Assembly (NCBI GenBank): GCA_013076295.1
Contig: RQOL01000618.1
Span: 620,001-684,000 of the forward strand
DNA length: 64,000 nucleotides
Direction: 5' to 3'
Source of the DNA: Sanderia malayensis
Lineage: Eukaryota > Cnidaria > Scyphozoa > Semaeostomeae > Pelagiidae
The notes under the pieces were generated by a model. The model was given only the letters and a program-made list of their open reading frames with translations, was not told where the DNA came from and did no database searches. How positions within the stretch are numbered: position 1 is the stretch's first letter; every line of letters begins with the position of its first letter. Shown one piece after another: positions 1 through 12,944 of the stretch. A program made the position numbers and the translations under genes.

Positions 1-3000
1 GCCACAAACAGTTGAAAAAGATGCTCGGTACGCGATTTGTCTCATTATAATCAGCTATCTCTGTTACGCACCACGTTTTACCTTCAACACCCGAAACAAT
101 CTGAAAAGGAAAATAATCCATCTTGTTTAGTTTCGATAACCACTGGACAAACTATAAGCGCAGAGATGGGTGGGTAAATAAATGAATGGTTGGTTGGACA
201 GATGAAAAGTTTAAATATGTACACCCTTGATTATCATACCATTGAGAATATCCTTACATCCATCGACTTCGATGGGGTGAAACCGAACTTCGCAATTCAC
301 TCTTCGTTGGCTAAAACCAACGAGGGATTAATGACAAATAAATGTGGAATAGGGCGAGTCACCTGGCTTTCTTTCATTGTCGGTTGAAATGGAAAGGATT
401 CTTGGCTCAAGCACCACAGGGCGTCCATATCATCAGACACACTCTCAATCATCAAACTCGTGCCTAAAAATCATTCAAAAACAAAAATATAACAATACAT
501 CCAGCAAGGTGGCCTCTGATGAGACATGGTAGAAAAACCAATACGACCTGGATATGAAATGGCAATACCTTGTCGGTAGAATGCGTGATGCACCTTTGTT
601 GGCTTTCCTGTAGAACCTGATGGTGTGAAACCTGGTGGCATGCGCACATGCGACAGACGTAGCATTGACGGACGACTATCGACACTGGTCATTGATGTTG
701 TAGCAAAGTACAGTCGAACACCTAAGACAAGCAAGCCTTTATAAATGACAACAGCATAAGATATAGCATAATCCATACACAACACTACATTTTATTACAC
801 CATATTGGGTTCAACTAAACCACACTGCAGACATTCATGACGCAATACGACGCTCTGCTCTGATGGACGTAACCGAATCGAACAATATCAGGCTATGCTA
901 CTGTAGCAAAACTAAATACTATAAACTATGCCACACTACATTCACTATACTATGTCACATTTCGATTGAATGAAGATATGTGACAATGCCAAGTGAAAAA
1001 AGTGTCGAATGAGATCAGAAAAGAAAAGAGAGTTGATGCAGGCATGTATTGAGACAAAGATAACTGGTTTAGAGGTGGTTGGAAGGAAAAATCGAAAACA
1101 AAAGAGCTCAAGAGAGACATCATCGAGTCAGGTGAAAGTGCAAGATGACTCAAAATGGGCGTGACAGGATTTCCAATCTGACTGGATTGAATTCGACACT
1201 CGATGGCAATACCAGACTAAAATCATACACGAAACTGAACTAAAGTTAATCACACACGAAACTGAACTAAAGTTAACTGCACTGATAATACATTTTACAT
1301 TGCTTATTACGTCATGGCTAAGGGTGGTGTACAAAGGCAAATAAACAGTCGTAACCTGTGTCAGTAACGGCAACTAAATGAACCTGTGAAGACTCCGCTT
1401 TCGAAACTGCAGCAATGTGGATGACATTCTGAAAATGCTTTCTGTCAACATTTCTGCAATAAAACACGACGTGAATAGAACATAGTTAGATGTACACAGC
1501 GAAGGCTGGTTGGTTGGTCAACAATTTCCGTTGAGAAAGCATTCAGAACACAATGGAGAGCCAAAGGGGGATGGAGAGAAAGGGGAAGGAGGAGAGAAAT
1601 GCGAGTATGACGAAAATGAAAAACAAAGTGATGGATAGAAAAAGAAAGAGTAAATCAGAAATTATGATGAATGGAAATTTTAAGATCTTAATTGTACAGC
1701 TAAAATTTACAACTTCCACATGAGCAATCTATTAGCATCAATTTACCAGATCAGGATACTATATAGAAGAAAGGGTATTAAAGGTAATGAGGGCGTATTC
1801 GATTAAAACATCTGTACATACCGCGCCGCATTTGATGCAGCCACTGTAATCGAGTTTGAATCAAGATGAGCAGCAAAGCGCATGTCTGAACCAGCCTCGC
1901 CCATATCATACACCTTAAATAACAAAGTAATAGATTTGACTTTATCAAACAAGCAGTCTTCAACATGGAACGATGCAAATCCCAAATAGCACACACGAGG
2001 AGACCTAGATCAAACGTCGCTCTTTTCACGCGCGGAGTCTTATTGCTGGATTAAGTGGGGCGCTTAACTTGATTAAGTACGGCAGATTTGCATTTGGAGC
2101 GACATATCAAGTAGCTCTTCGAAATTAATTCGGTTTGAGTCGGCACATGAAAAAAGCGACGTTTAACCAAGGCCTGATAAATGCATTGTTTATCAGGCCA
2201 TGCATGGTTAAACCTTGGTTTTAACATGTAATTAAAAAGGATGACTGGCAGAAAATGACGTAAACTTCATTCGCTATTTTAATGAATATACAACTTACTT
2301 GAATGCATCCTTTCTGTGTTCTTCCAAACAGCACGTGACGTATGTTATCGACGGCAATTTGGCAAATAGGATCTGGAATGATAATGAAACTCATCAACTA
2401 CAGCGATTTTGAATCTTATTTTTGACGTTTGTAGCCAGTGACACCGCCGTCACGGGGCAGTTGGCCAATACTGTGCCATCTTAACCACTGTCGCTCTCGC
2501 CGCATCAAAATGCTTCAGGGGGGCATGTATATCAAGCTCCGATTACTAGGCAAATGACAGCTCAAGCTGGTATCATTCTTGGCAACACATTCACTGTCGC
2601 TGGGAAACAAGGCAAAAAAAGAAAGCTTGGCTTGCAGTACCTTCCCCAGTTAATGCTTTGCTGATAAAAGAAGGCACTAAAACTGAGGCCCAGCTGGACG
2701 AATGGTTGATCTTCTTGCAACGTTGTCTAAACCAACTGTTCTGTGCCTGAGAAAAAGCAAAAAGCAAAAATGCATAACTTTGAAAAACTGGAACATTGGT
2801 GCAGTACCTAATCAAATACTATTTATTGGACTATATCTTGCATAAACACCAATGTCTTGCACCAGTTGAATCTTAATCAGTCAACTACTGTTTCAGTTGA
2901 ACTCTTTTCAAGTCACCCAACACAGTTGCCTGTCCCTTTATATATATTGCTTTATCTTATGCAAGTATAAGGTTTGAGCTATTTCCTTTCTATCCACCCA

Positions 3001-5352
3001 CATACTGAATCAATCAGCAAGAGCTTAGAACTTACTTGATAAGCAATCTCATAGAGGCATCCATCAGCACCACTGAGAAATATTCTACCATTCCAGGTAC
3101 CAGTGACAGATGTCATGAACACACTGTCAGTTGCAACAGTAAACAATGGCTGTGGCTGCAAATGCATTTCCTTGTAAACTTTCCCATCTACAAGCAAAAA
3201 AATACCTAAACACCTAGAAACTTTTTAAAACACAATAACTAAGTATAATTAATGAAGTTTATATCATAATATAAAACTGCTCTCGTATATTTTTCTTCTC
3301 TGCTTCTTTTTAACTTTCTTTTTACTTATTACTAACTCTGTAGATTACTTTAACTTGTAGCTTATCTATTATTGAGGTGAACAGAAATGTCACACAAAAA
3401 ATGGATTAATCTACTAACTTTGTGACAAAATCCACTTTATTGTACCATATCATTATGGTCAACACAACAGATAACTATGTAGCCATAACTATGTAGCAAT
3501 CTTGTATTATCAACTTTAGTGTACTATAAAGTTGAAGTATGAAATAAACATTAGATCATTACCATTCTCTTCTGCAAACCCAACTCCAAGAACAACAACG
3601 TTAAATGGTGTGGTAATGCAAAGCAAAAATTTGATGTGATCTTGAAACACACCTGAGAAATAAGGAATATGACCTGATCAACATGATGCCAAAAAAATAA
3701 CAGAATCATATGAATGAAATCAGACATGGAGGGAATTGGTAAAGAAAGGATTATGATTAATTAATTTTCTGGTCATTATCATGGAAACTGATGGCTGTAA
3801 CATGTACAAAACTGAAAAATCAACAAGAATACCTGGCTTTGGTGTAATCAAACCAGCAGCTAAGATGACTTCATCAAGGCCATCAAAATATGCAACATCA
3901 CTCCTAAAAAGGAATTAAACATTGTTTTCATGTTTTGAATTTTATCAAATCAAAGAGTTAAAAGCTGAATGGAAGCTGAACTATGGTTATTAAGGGTTAT
4001 TAAGGATTATTAAGTTTCACATTTTGAAATTATTGATGATTGACTCAAACTGAAATGCATCTGTGAAATCAATTTAGTAATACTACTTACCCGTCTTCAA
4101 AGTTCCAAACATAAATATCACTGTCTATTGCAAGCCAGGCTCTGTTTATTTCAGCAAATAGACCAATGGTCACATTGGCTTGCACATCTAACATCAACTT
4201 AAGGACAAACATCATGAAGCAAGCATAAGACAATGATTACAGACTTGCTCTGTTAACATATGTAAACCCTATATCTGGGAGCTGTCTCACAGTCGTTAAA
4301 CTAACTTTACATTTTGTTGTTCCTCAAATACAGTAAGCAGACTAATTACTTGAATTTTACCAAAAAAGCTAAAGCATATGCAGGTGGAAGGATACGATCA
4401 AATTGTTCAAAAAGCTCCTCTGGAATGGGAACCCTTTTAACTGTACTCAGCAGGGTTCCAGACAAATCTGCATGTTGATGTTGTGGTAGGCCAAATATAT
4501 TTGGATAATCATAATCATTAATACCACTGAACGTAACAAAACCTGTGGAGCAAATACAAAATGAGCACTACAAATCAAGAATAAATTGCCATCTTCAATG
4601 TTTTCCAATCTTATATTAACAGACCTCTTTCCTTGGGTTGGCAAAATGAGGCTTGGAATAATGCCAGCCATGTATTTTAAATCCTCAAATTAACCTGCTA
4701 ACGGTTTATTTACTTGTTATTTGTTGCAGTGGGCTGACATGAGCAGGTTCATATAAAGAGGGCTCACAAAATTATCTGAAACATTTTGCCTGGTACAAAT
4801 AGACTTTCTTCTTGGGCTTTTCAAAAAATTTCAACATTTTCATTTTTGTGAGTAATTAATTTATCATTGATTGAAAACATGGACTTTCTGTGGTACTTGT
4901 AAGTCAATAAAATGCCAATGTGGGCTCAAATGGCAAAAACCTTGGCAAACGTTTTTGCCAAGCTTGGCAACCTTTTTTTTTATTTTAATATTTATTTATT
5001 TATTTATTTATTTCATTTAGATATTCATTTATTTTTATTCTTATTTTCACTTTTTGTTTTCAGTGAACCAGGTTGTGAACAAGCTTTGGCTTAACTTGTT
5101 ATTCACTAATACATACATACAAAACCTGTTCACTGAAATATGTTCGTTATCACGAAAGACTTCGGGTGTATGTGTAATTCACATTAACAGTGGAACTTTC
5201 ATCTTACCGTTTCCTGAAATGCCGAGTTGAGAACCAAGTTCTACGAGCTGTCGATCGTTTTGTAACTGTGCATCAAGTTCTTCTGCCGCTGCACTTATTG
5301 ATGCCCCCGGACTGCTAACTTGCCCAGGTAAACTGCCAACTACGACTGGCAT
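1..5352 (-). CDS. NUP155: NUP155 nucleoporin, N-terminal part (gene runs off the left edge)
   Basis: Scaffold nucleoporin of the inner ring of the nuclear pore complex (Nup155/Nup170 family), whose N-terminal half is a beta-propeller. Thirteen exons read on the minus strand: 5208-5352 (start ATG at 5352), 4396-4542, 4091-4187, 3833-3903, 3563-3652, 3036-3187, 2641-2746, 2299-2372, 1822-1913, 1356-1453, 569-721, 363-463 and 1-100 (incomplete). All junctions are GT..AG and the phases agree, giving about 475 residues against roughly 1,390 in vertebrate NUP155. Landmarks match the family: NRAWLAIDSDIYVWNFEDG in exon 3, GRIFLSGADGCLYEIAYQ ending exon 6, QRCKKINHS in exon 7, SHVRMPPGF and KPTKVHHAFY in exon 11. 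The long C-terminal helical solenoid lies outside the window. The next gene on this strand, AP-1 mu, ends about 1.6 kb upstream. Family identity comes from recalled conservation; no search was run. Confidence 0.96.
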
Positions 5353-6923
5353 TTTAGCTATTCAAAATGATTCCAACAGACAGCACGTGAGGGGTTCTAC
5401 GAGCTCAAACTATCATGATAAAGCCAGACGAATACTTGACTTGTCTGGACTCAGTTTCACTTTTTACAACATTCGGCATGACAGACCAACGAGGAACGTT
5501 GTATATTTTTTACCGAGAATCCCACTTTCTCAACGAAAAATAAATTTTCAATGAGGTGCTTATTTTTGAAGCGAAAACCCACTTTATTAGTCGAAACCCC
5601 ACTTTATTATTATCCGTGAGAATCTGACTCCAGTCGTGTATTCATCTGGAGGTAGCTATATTTTTACCGCCTTTTGGAAAGCATTGTTAAAATAGTATGC
5701 GTTGTTTTAAGGTTCACGTGGCCAGGGAAGGAAGGGTGAGCTGACACAGTTCGAGCCTTCGAGCCCAAGCCCAACAGGCCAAAGAAAGTAAAATAAAATC
5801 GTTCAGTAAGATGCGGCCTAGTTATTAGCTCTATCTACCCTACACAAACTAGTATCCGATCCCGAGATACTTCCATAGACGTAGGAACCTGGGGACACTA
5901 GGGGCACGCCCCCCCAAGATTTTGCAATAAACAAAAAGTGCCCTTTTTTGTTTCACAAAGTGCCCTGTTCTATGGCCAAAAATAAATTTTGATTTTTCCC
6001 CTTTTGGTTGTACTTCAATTCTAATTTATATTCGTTTGTTTATGTTCTGAAGTGAAAACACTCTGCCTTGGTAATTTCGCACCATTTTCTGCTGTGTATT
6101 ACAGTATTCATTCGCAAATCCAACGTATTTGAAAGTGTCCTTCTAGCGGCTGCCCTCAAAGTGTCGTGCCCCCCCCCCCAAGTTTAAGGTGCTTCCTACG
6201 TCCCTCGTTACTTCTTGTGTTGTGTAGAGTGTAGTGTGAGCGCTGGTGTGGGGCAAAACTAAGTCAATAAGAAAAAGTCATGTAAATCTGAATGTTGTGG
6301 TGCCGTTTGATACTTTTTATACCCGAGTACGCATGTTCTTGACAAAAAATAACCCGAGTTTGCCCCAGTTTCTCGCTTAGTACATTTTCGAAAGTTGGCC
6401 CGGGTCGAATCGGAGTTAACTCTGAACTGACCCACTTTTCGAGGTAGGTTAGTTTAAATCAGATAGAACCAGCGTTATTTGCATTTATACTACAAAAAGC
6501 TAACCTGCTGGGTTAACTTTGACCGGAGCAAACCCTGGTTAATTTTTATAGTGTAAATAGGGCTACAATAAAGGGAGAAAATATCAATAATTTTTTAAAG
6601 GAATAAAGAATATATTACTTGGTACTTGAGAAGAGAAGACTAAACCTGGAATACATTTTTCTGAATGATCTCAATGAATCAAAATCAGATTGACAACGAT
6701 AAAGTTTTAATTAATACAAAGTAATGGAATTGCACGGAGGTCGACCGTAAAGGATTGTATATCAGCTATTAAAATTGAATCACATCACGACCCTCCTTGA
6801 TTGATACATAAAATATTACAAAATCCATTTTCTAAGTTGAAGTTTGTTTCGCTACTGTTCACAACAATTTGTAAATGCAGATGAGTCTCTCGTTGAAAAT
6901 TGACCAAAGACTAGAGGAAATCC
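5353..6923. other. Intergenic region between AP-1 mu (3' end) and NUP155 (5' end)
   Basis: I see no convincing exon here. The segment holds the NUP155 upstream region on the minus-strand side, a probable repeat with inverted ends at 5878-6202, and the AP-1 mu 3' UTR below 6924. Two TTATTAG-type short repeats occur near 5590. A possible ATTAAA polyadenylation signal for AP-1 mu lies on the minus strand near 6706. Confidence 0.5.
5878..6202. repeat. Repeat with short inverted ends (GACGTAGGAA)
   Basis: Begins GACGTAGGAA and ends with the reverse complement (TTCCTACGTC). The interior is C/G-run rich, with AGGGGCAC near one end and CCCCCC runs near both. A related sequence starts at 50028 in a SPEF2 intron (GACGTAGGAG, then AGGGGCA and several GCCC blocks), so this looks like a dispersed family. 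I could not identify a target-site duplication. Confidence 0.4.
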
Positions 6924-9900
6924 TTATGCAGTTCTCAACTGATAATCTATAAAAAGAAATAATACAATAATTGCAGATAAATACTAGTGATGAAACCTTT
7001 CTGCAGGGCCCAGAACACACAGACTTCTCACAACCAATAAGTCATTCGTTATCGTTTGTCCCGGTGAGGGGGGACGGGGGGGGGCTTATTTGCGCCTTCA
7101 GTGATGCAAACGTGAAATGCATGTTGATACAAACTTCCAGCGATACAAACCTTGCTAAAATAACACTCAAAGTTCGAGCTAAGATTGAGCGATGGGTAGA
7201 GCGGGAAATGTAATAAAGAAATAGCAACGTACCTCCATTCTGAGTTATATATCTGACCCATGGCAAAGCTTGGTAACCACTTTTCTCAATGATTTTCAGA
7301 TATCGCACCTACCGTAAGATGACAAGTCCCAAATTTAATATAATTAAACACGAAAATTGATTTTCAAGGTTTGTAACCAATGCATAAATGAGCATCAGAT
7401 ATTTTACTAGGGTCGTAATATTTATGCAATGGCATAGAAATTTATACAAATGACCAACCTGAATTCCAGACACTGTGAAGTAAGGAATTTCAAATTTGAC
7501 TGAAATTGGCGGACGTCCTTCTGTCTCCTCTAAACGGGAAAAGAACAATAAAGAATAGCAAGTTAAATTTAAAAACAAACAAAAATATCTGCTGCAACGA
7601 TAAAAAACGTTGAAATTACCCGACAGGACGCTTGGCAAACCAAAGTGAGCTCGCATGAGATATTCTTTACCACCCTGGAATAAATGTTGTCAGTCCTTAT
7701 ATTGCTGTGGAGACAATCAAACGACTTGCAGCGACAGGTCATAAAATTGAAAGGAAAAACTTGTTATGTTCTCACCTGAAATGATTTGATGGTCCAGATA
7801 ACTGATGCTTGTTCTGGTGCATACTTGACATTGCCAATTGTTGTCTGCAATAGATGTAAGAAATGAATACACGTCATTTCAGTAAATGCACTGAGACAAG
7901 TGGGGTTTTAAGACAAGTGGGGTTGTTTTTCATTTTGAAACTTCGACATGAAGACAACAAGAAGGGAGAGGAAAAAATAATGAAGAGAACAAGAAATTGG
8001 AGATAATATTTGAAATGAAAACGATATCAAGTATAAAAATAGCACCTTAAATTTTGGACAATCAGCATCTTCGGGGACAGGAATAACAATTTCAACATTA
8101 TTGGCAGTTGACCGTTTCTTGAACTGGCTCTTTGCCTGAAATAAACCACAATGACATGAAAATGATAAACACGATTACACGCGTTATAACACGCGTTATT
8201 ACACGCGTTATTACACGCATCATTACACGGATTACCTTTATCATATACTCCACTCTGCTGTGAGGATGTCTCTCGATAACGGATTCAATCCATATCAACG
8301 GCTTTACGTGGGTACTCAGGCGGTAGCCCATCAACTCAAATTCACCGTCCGGTGGGATGAAAGAGATCGTGCGGTCGTTTTCAAACCGCGACAAACGAAC
8401 ACACTGGTGAAACTTCACATCTTCCAGTTCAACAGCTTTGCTTTTTGACCCTGCGTAAAAAGATACAACGAATTAAGCCAAGCCGTAGACAATGGTGTGT
8501 GTGCTCATCTAGCAATAGCAAAACACTTTTACATCCAATTGATAGTAGGCACAGATACGTTTAGTGAAGTAAAATCTCGAAAAGGGCGTCTTCATGTAAG
8601 TAAGTAATGCTATTGACAATAAGCACATTAAGAAACTGATGAAAGTGTTGAACTTACTTCCAGTATTTTCAAATAAAACTTTATCATTTAATCCAAGTCT
8701 GAGTTCAGGCATTCCTGAGAGATAACATTTCATCTTCACTGATCCTACAATTTCACTTTTCAAAACATTTCCAGAAACACCAGCCTGAATTTCAAATTTA
8801 AAGCAAAATCAATTACCAATTATTTTCTAACTTGTTTTGCTTTCTTAACTGCAAGTTAAAAAGTTAGATTAAGCCTTGAATTCATTAAATTAAGAATTTG
8901 CCATAAAAGATTTGATAGATTATTTTATCTTCAAGGTTCTTGGGTGGGGTCAGAAAAAAGGGGAGATAGGGGAAGCTGAATGAAGAAGAATCTAATTAGA
9001 AAACTTGGCACACAGAGTTTTATACAACTTTAACTTTTAGTCTACACGCTTTTTTTTATAAGGAACCTAGCTCGGGCCTAGTTCTTTAAGTTCCTTATTT
9101 TGAGACCTCTTTTGACCACTTTGTAGTTCTAAAAGTTCCTTAATAGTTCCTTAATTTCAAGTTCGCATTTAATGGACATAATTAGTACAGACGCAAGAAA
9201 AGCATTCAAATTCAACGTTTTGCTATAAACTTGTGAAAAGATAACAGGTAAAAATATGAAGAAGCTTCATATAATGTAAAAGCACTGAAAATCAATGAAA
9301 CCGGTCTCCTAATTGTAAATTGTGTGGAAATATAATTATGCAAAATTAAAAAGTTCCTTAGTGATTTGGCCTTTAGTAGCAAAAGTTCCTTAAGTTTTTT
9401 GACCTTCTACATGCAGGTTCCTTATAAAGGGTTCCTTATAAAAAAAAAGCATGTATTATGACATTGTCGTCTTATTCTGAGTCAACCAGCAAACCAATAC
9501 CTTTACTGCTGACTATTAAGTCTTATATGTCTTTGATATACCACCAAATCTAAGGTGGGCAGCTTGAAAGAGAGCTTTCTAATTGTTTATTTATTTAGTC
9601 TATGCTCTGTGTTTCAGGTGAGGATTAAAATTCAAGACCTCATGTCAAGTTGATGTCAAAACCAAGATGTCAAGTTCACATAATCAAACAGCAGGATACC
9701 TTGAAGTAGTAGTTTCAAAGTTATTTGACCTAAATATTTTGCCAACGCAGGCACATTCGCAAGGCCTTCAAGTGGCCATTATAATATGTACAAGTGAATT
9801 GAATGTATACCAAATTTCCTTAAGACTTACCAATAAATTAACTGATTCGATGACATCCAGAAATACTTCATTCTTTCGGTATTTGATCTGATCTGATCTC

Positions 9901-11139
9901 CATGAAACAGCATTTGTCAAAGCTGGTGGGGGTTTTGGAGCAGCTTCAAGCTTGTGGCTCAGTTGAGTAATATACCTTGAAACAACACAAAGCATAAATA
10001 ACATACAAGACAGAAATGAGTTTTCCTTTAAGCTTGTTTGGAAAAAGAGCATAAAAGCTTGCCTATGCCTAGAACATTGTAGCATACTTCCACAAAAAAG
10101 TTACCAACACTGTTTTCTACAGTGCAACATCACACAAAGGCTTTTTAGACATTACTTACTCTTGCAGAATTTTCGTTTCTGTACTCTGAGGATAACCAAA
10201 ATCCATCAATTCATCCAATAGCTCATAAATGAGAACAAAATTATCTCTAATGCTTTCTTCTTCCAATTCTCTAAAGTAGTCAGTAAAGACCTTTGAAATT
10301 GGAAACAGATTCCATTAGAAGTAATTACTAATACTCTTTCCTCTTTCTTCCAATACAAAAAAATGCAAATCAACTGCACATAGTTGGTTGCTTGAATAGC
10401 ATAAATCACATTAAAACCCCAATCTAAAAACCTTGCAAAGAAGCAAAGTATATTTAATCATATTGGGAACTTTTTAAATTGAGGGGAGAGTTATACTATA
10501 AAGTTCAAGGGATCAAATTCACTTTTACCAAGGTTACACCACATTACAGAACAAACTCACCTGTACAAGCTTATGCAAGAACACAAAGATCAAAGCCACA
10601 TTTGCATTTGTTTTTGTAGTTGCAACAACTGTGTTTAGTTAAAGTAAATGATTGCAACAATACTGATTGTGCAATGAGGGTACAATAACTGAGCTGGAGT
10701 ATTGATGAAAAAGATACTGTAAAGATTGTTGTTTTTGATGTAAACAAATGTCACATCACCGTGCACAATGATTGGTGAAATGGCCTCTTCTTCTTCTCTT
10801 TCAAGTACAAGAGGAAGGAACTTTTCAATAACCGCAACATCTATATCACCTCTGTAGTTTCTTGATATAAGATTCTAGGACAGAAAATGTTCGACATATC
10901 AGTTGAATGTGTCAGTGTTATATCATATATATTATGAATATTATCATGCTGCTATCAGTCTAGAAGAATTTCGTTTAAAAGATGTATTCTGGTAGACCTA
11001 GTGGTAGAGAAAACTGAAGCTAACAATTTGATTTTATCAAAATTAATGATATGATGGGGTGAGGTATTTTTTCAATATAGATATTTAACTGCCTTACCTT
11101 TCCCTTGAGGTCCAAAACATATAATGCTGACATAGACAT
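6924..11139 (-). CDS. AP1M1: AP-1 complex subunit mu (AP1M), complete
   Basis: Medium chain of the AP-1 clathrin adaptor; it binds YxxPhi sorting signals on cargo at the trans-Golgi network and endosomes. Thirteen coding exons on the minus strand: 11098-11139, 10718-10874, 10561-10628, 10160-10290, 9831-9975, 8658-8784, 8236-8450, 8046-8135, 7776-7844, 7620-7674, 7459-7529, 7233-7308 and 6924-6946 (stop TAA at 6924-6926). The summed length is 1,269 nt, i.e. 422 residues, against 423 in human AP1M1. Nearly every block matches: N-terminal longin-like [66 protein letters not shown], the C-terminal signal-binding domain, and the ending DYQLRTA. A 10-residue linker differs around [13 protein letters not shown] chose the first of two nearby ATGs (11139 over 11133) because it matches the usual N-terminus. 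Bilaterian AP1M1/AP1M2 is a duplicate pair; the assignment here is only to AP1M. Confidence 0.98.
8168..8232. repeat. Short tandem repeat (ACACGCGTTATT)n
   Basis: About five imperfect 12-bp copies containing the palindrome ACGCGT, in the AP-1 mu intron between the exons at 8236-8450 and 8046-8135, very close to a donor site. Confidence 0.8.
9045..9453 (+). mobile_element. Fold-back MITE, CACGC family, copy 1 (TA target duplication)
   Basis: A 409-bp element flanked by TA on both sides. Ends are CACGCTTTTTTTTATAAGG and the matching inverted end (..TTATAAAAAAAAAGCATG). The interior repeats the octamer GTTCCTTA/TAAGGAAC, especially towards both ends, so the strands can fold back over a long distance. 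Two more copies are at 29057-30192 (inverted, interrupted) and 40544-40937. It has no coding capacity, so it would be non-autonomous; TA duplication points to the Tc1/mariner/pogo group. It lies in the AP-1 mu intron 8785-9830. Confidence 0.85.
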
Positions 11140-12944
11140 ATTGTTAATGAGCTGTCGCTTACAGAATCAATAATCAATTATTTTATTTGACCAGGGAAGT
11201 GGAAATCCTGAAAGAAATATCAAATTTGTCATATATCATGGAGATGAATCGACAATGCAAAAGTGGGCCTAGATGAGATGTCACCGAATCTTCAAAAATG
11301 CCTGATAATAAATGCCAACTCTGCAGCGATAGCAATGCTAAAAGCTAATTGCAAAAAACAAAAACCTACCAGTTTGAAAATTAGACTCTTGTGAAGCTTG
11401 GGAATCGATAAAAAAAAGGAGTTGAGGCCCCTGTAGCTGGTTTATACTTGCTTCCTTGCCTCCCTGAACTCGATAAGAGGAACAGATGAAAAAAAAGTTG
11501 AGAATAATGGAATAAGTAGAGGAGTTCTTCATGTAAATACCGTCAACTCTGTCTCATCCGAACACCCCGGGAAGCTTGAAAGTGTTCGAATTGCAATAAG
11601 TTTGAATTATGGAGGTTTGTTTTGTAAGAATTGGCTCATCAGTGATCCTTGAAGGGACGGAGAATTCCTTTCGCATAGAATAAAGTTTGAGCTGCACGAG
11701 TTTGAGTTATGCAGATTAGATTTGACTGTAGTACAAGGTCAGTAAATTCGCGCAGTTGTATCATGTCATGCCGATTTCTGTGTTGTTACCATTTTTAATG
11801 CGCAAATTTTTGCTCATTTTAGCCTGACAGCACATTTTGAAAGAGCAACACAAATGATAATAAAAGAAACATTTGCTGGCAAACGTTGAGAATCGAGAAT
11901 GAGCAATAGCTACAGCTCTCTCTCTCTGTCTCTCTTTCTATATTGAACGCAATGGATTTCGACAATTTTTTGACATCATCTGTAATTTTTCAACGACGTT
12001 GACTAAAATTTCAAGACTTTTCCTGGATAGGCAAGAAATTACGGCCATACCACTCCTCTGGTTTATCTTTCAGAAATTGTCCCCGACTTAAACTCGGTCC
12101 ACTACCCCTCCCCTAGCTCTGAATGAAACGCTAAAGTTATACTTGGAGACAGTACTCTCAGGTGCCTTGCCGCCGCCCCCGCTAATTAATTTTAGAATAG
12201 AATCCAGCCCCTCGTACAATTAAGCACCAAAGAGTACTATTTCAGTCCTGAAGCCCAATGACATTTAAATATATGTATAATAATATATCTTCCTGCTGCT
12301 TTTTCCACTTTGTTGGACTCTATCTTGTTATCGTGGGCAAGTGTGATGTCAAATTGTTGCACGAAATGACACTAATTTGCATACCCCATACAGTCAACAA
12401 GCAAAAATCGTGCATAATTTAAAATGCTTACAGCAAGAAATGACCATTTGTCCTCCATAAAGTGAACATTGATGAGCGAAATAAGGCGTTTTTTCCCTGA
12501 CGATCGGCAGAGCCACACGCAGTGAGTAGGGTTTAAAACGATTTGAAAATCAACATTCAAGATCCAAATTTATTTCACATAATCACAAGAAAGGAGCCGG
12601 TGAATAGAGATAACGCTGAGGTAAAGCTTCATTGATTAATTGGTTTCTGTTAATATGTAACTAACATAGCGTGAATAAAGCTAATCTTTTTCCAAGCCAG
12701 TTTTCTGTGTCTCTCTCTTATCTTCTTTTCTTTTCTGTCGTGCTGTTTTATTTCGCTTTCTGTGCATCCTATTCCGCTACCACATGCTTGCAACTTCAAA
12801 TTCTAGAAGCAAAGCGCTTCCTGGGTATAGATTTCTTGTGTAGATTGTAGCCTTTGGAATAGATGTTTAACGTTGTTTTTGTTATCCATGTACAGCGTTG
12901 TTGCAATCGTTAGCTACTGCAGGACCAGTTTCAGAAGGACAAAA
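11140..12944. other. Shared upstream region of AP-1 mu (minus) and the secreted-peptide gene (plus)
   Basis: The two genes are divergent, so this 1.8 kb should hold both promoters and any 5' UTR exons. I see a CT-rich run near 11918-11940 and no open frame with supporting splice sites. A possible acceptor (TACAG near 12895) would fit a 5' UTR exon for the plus-strand gene, but that is weak. Confidence 0.4.
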
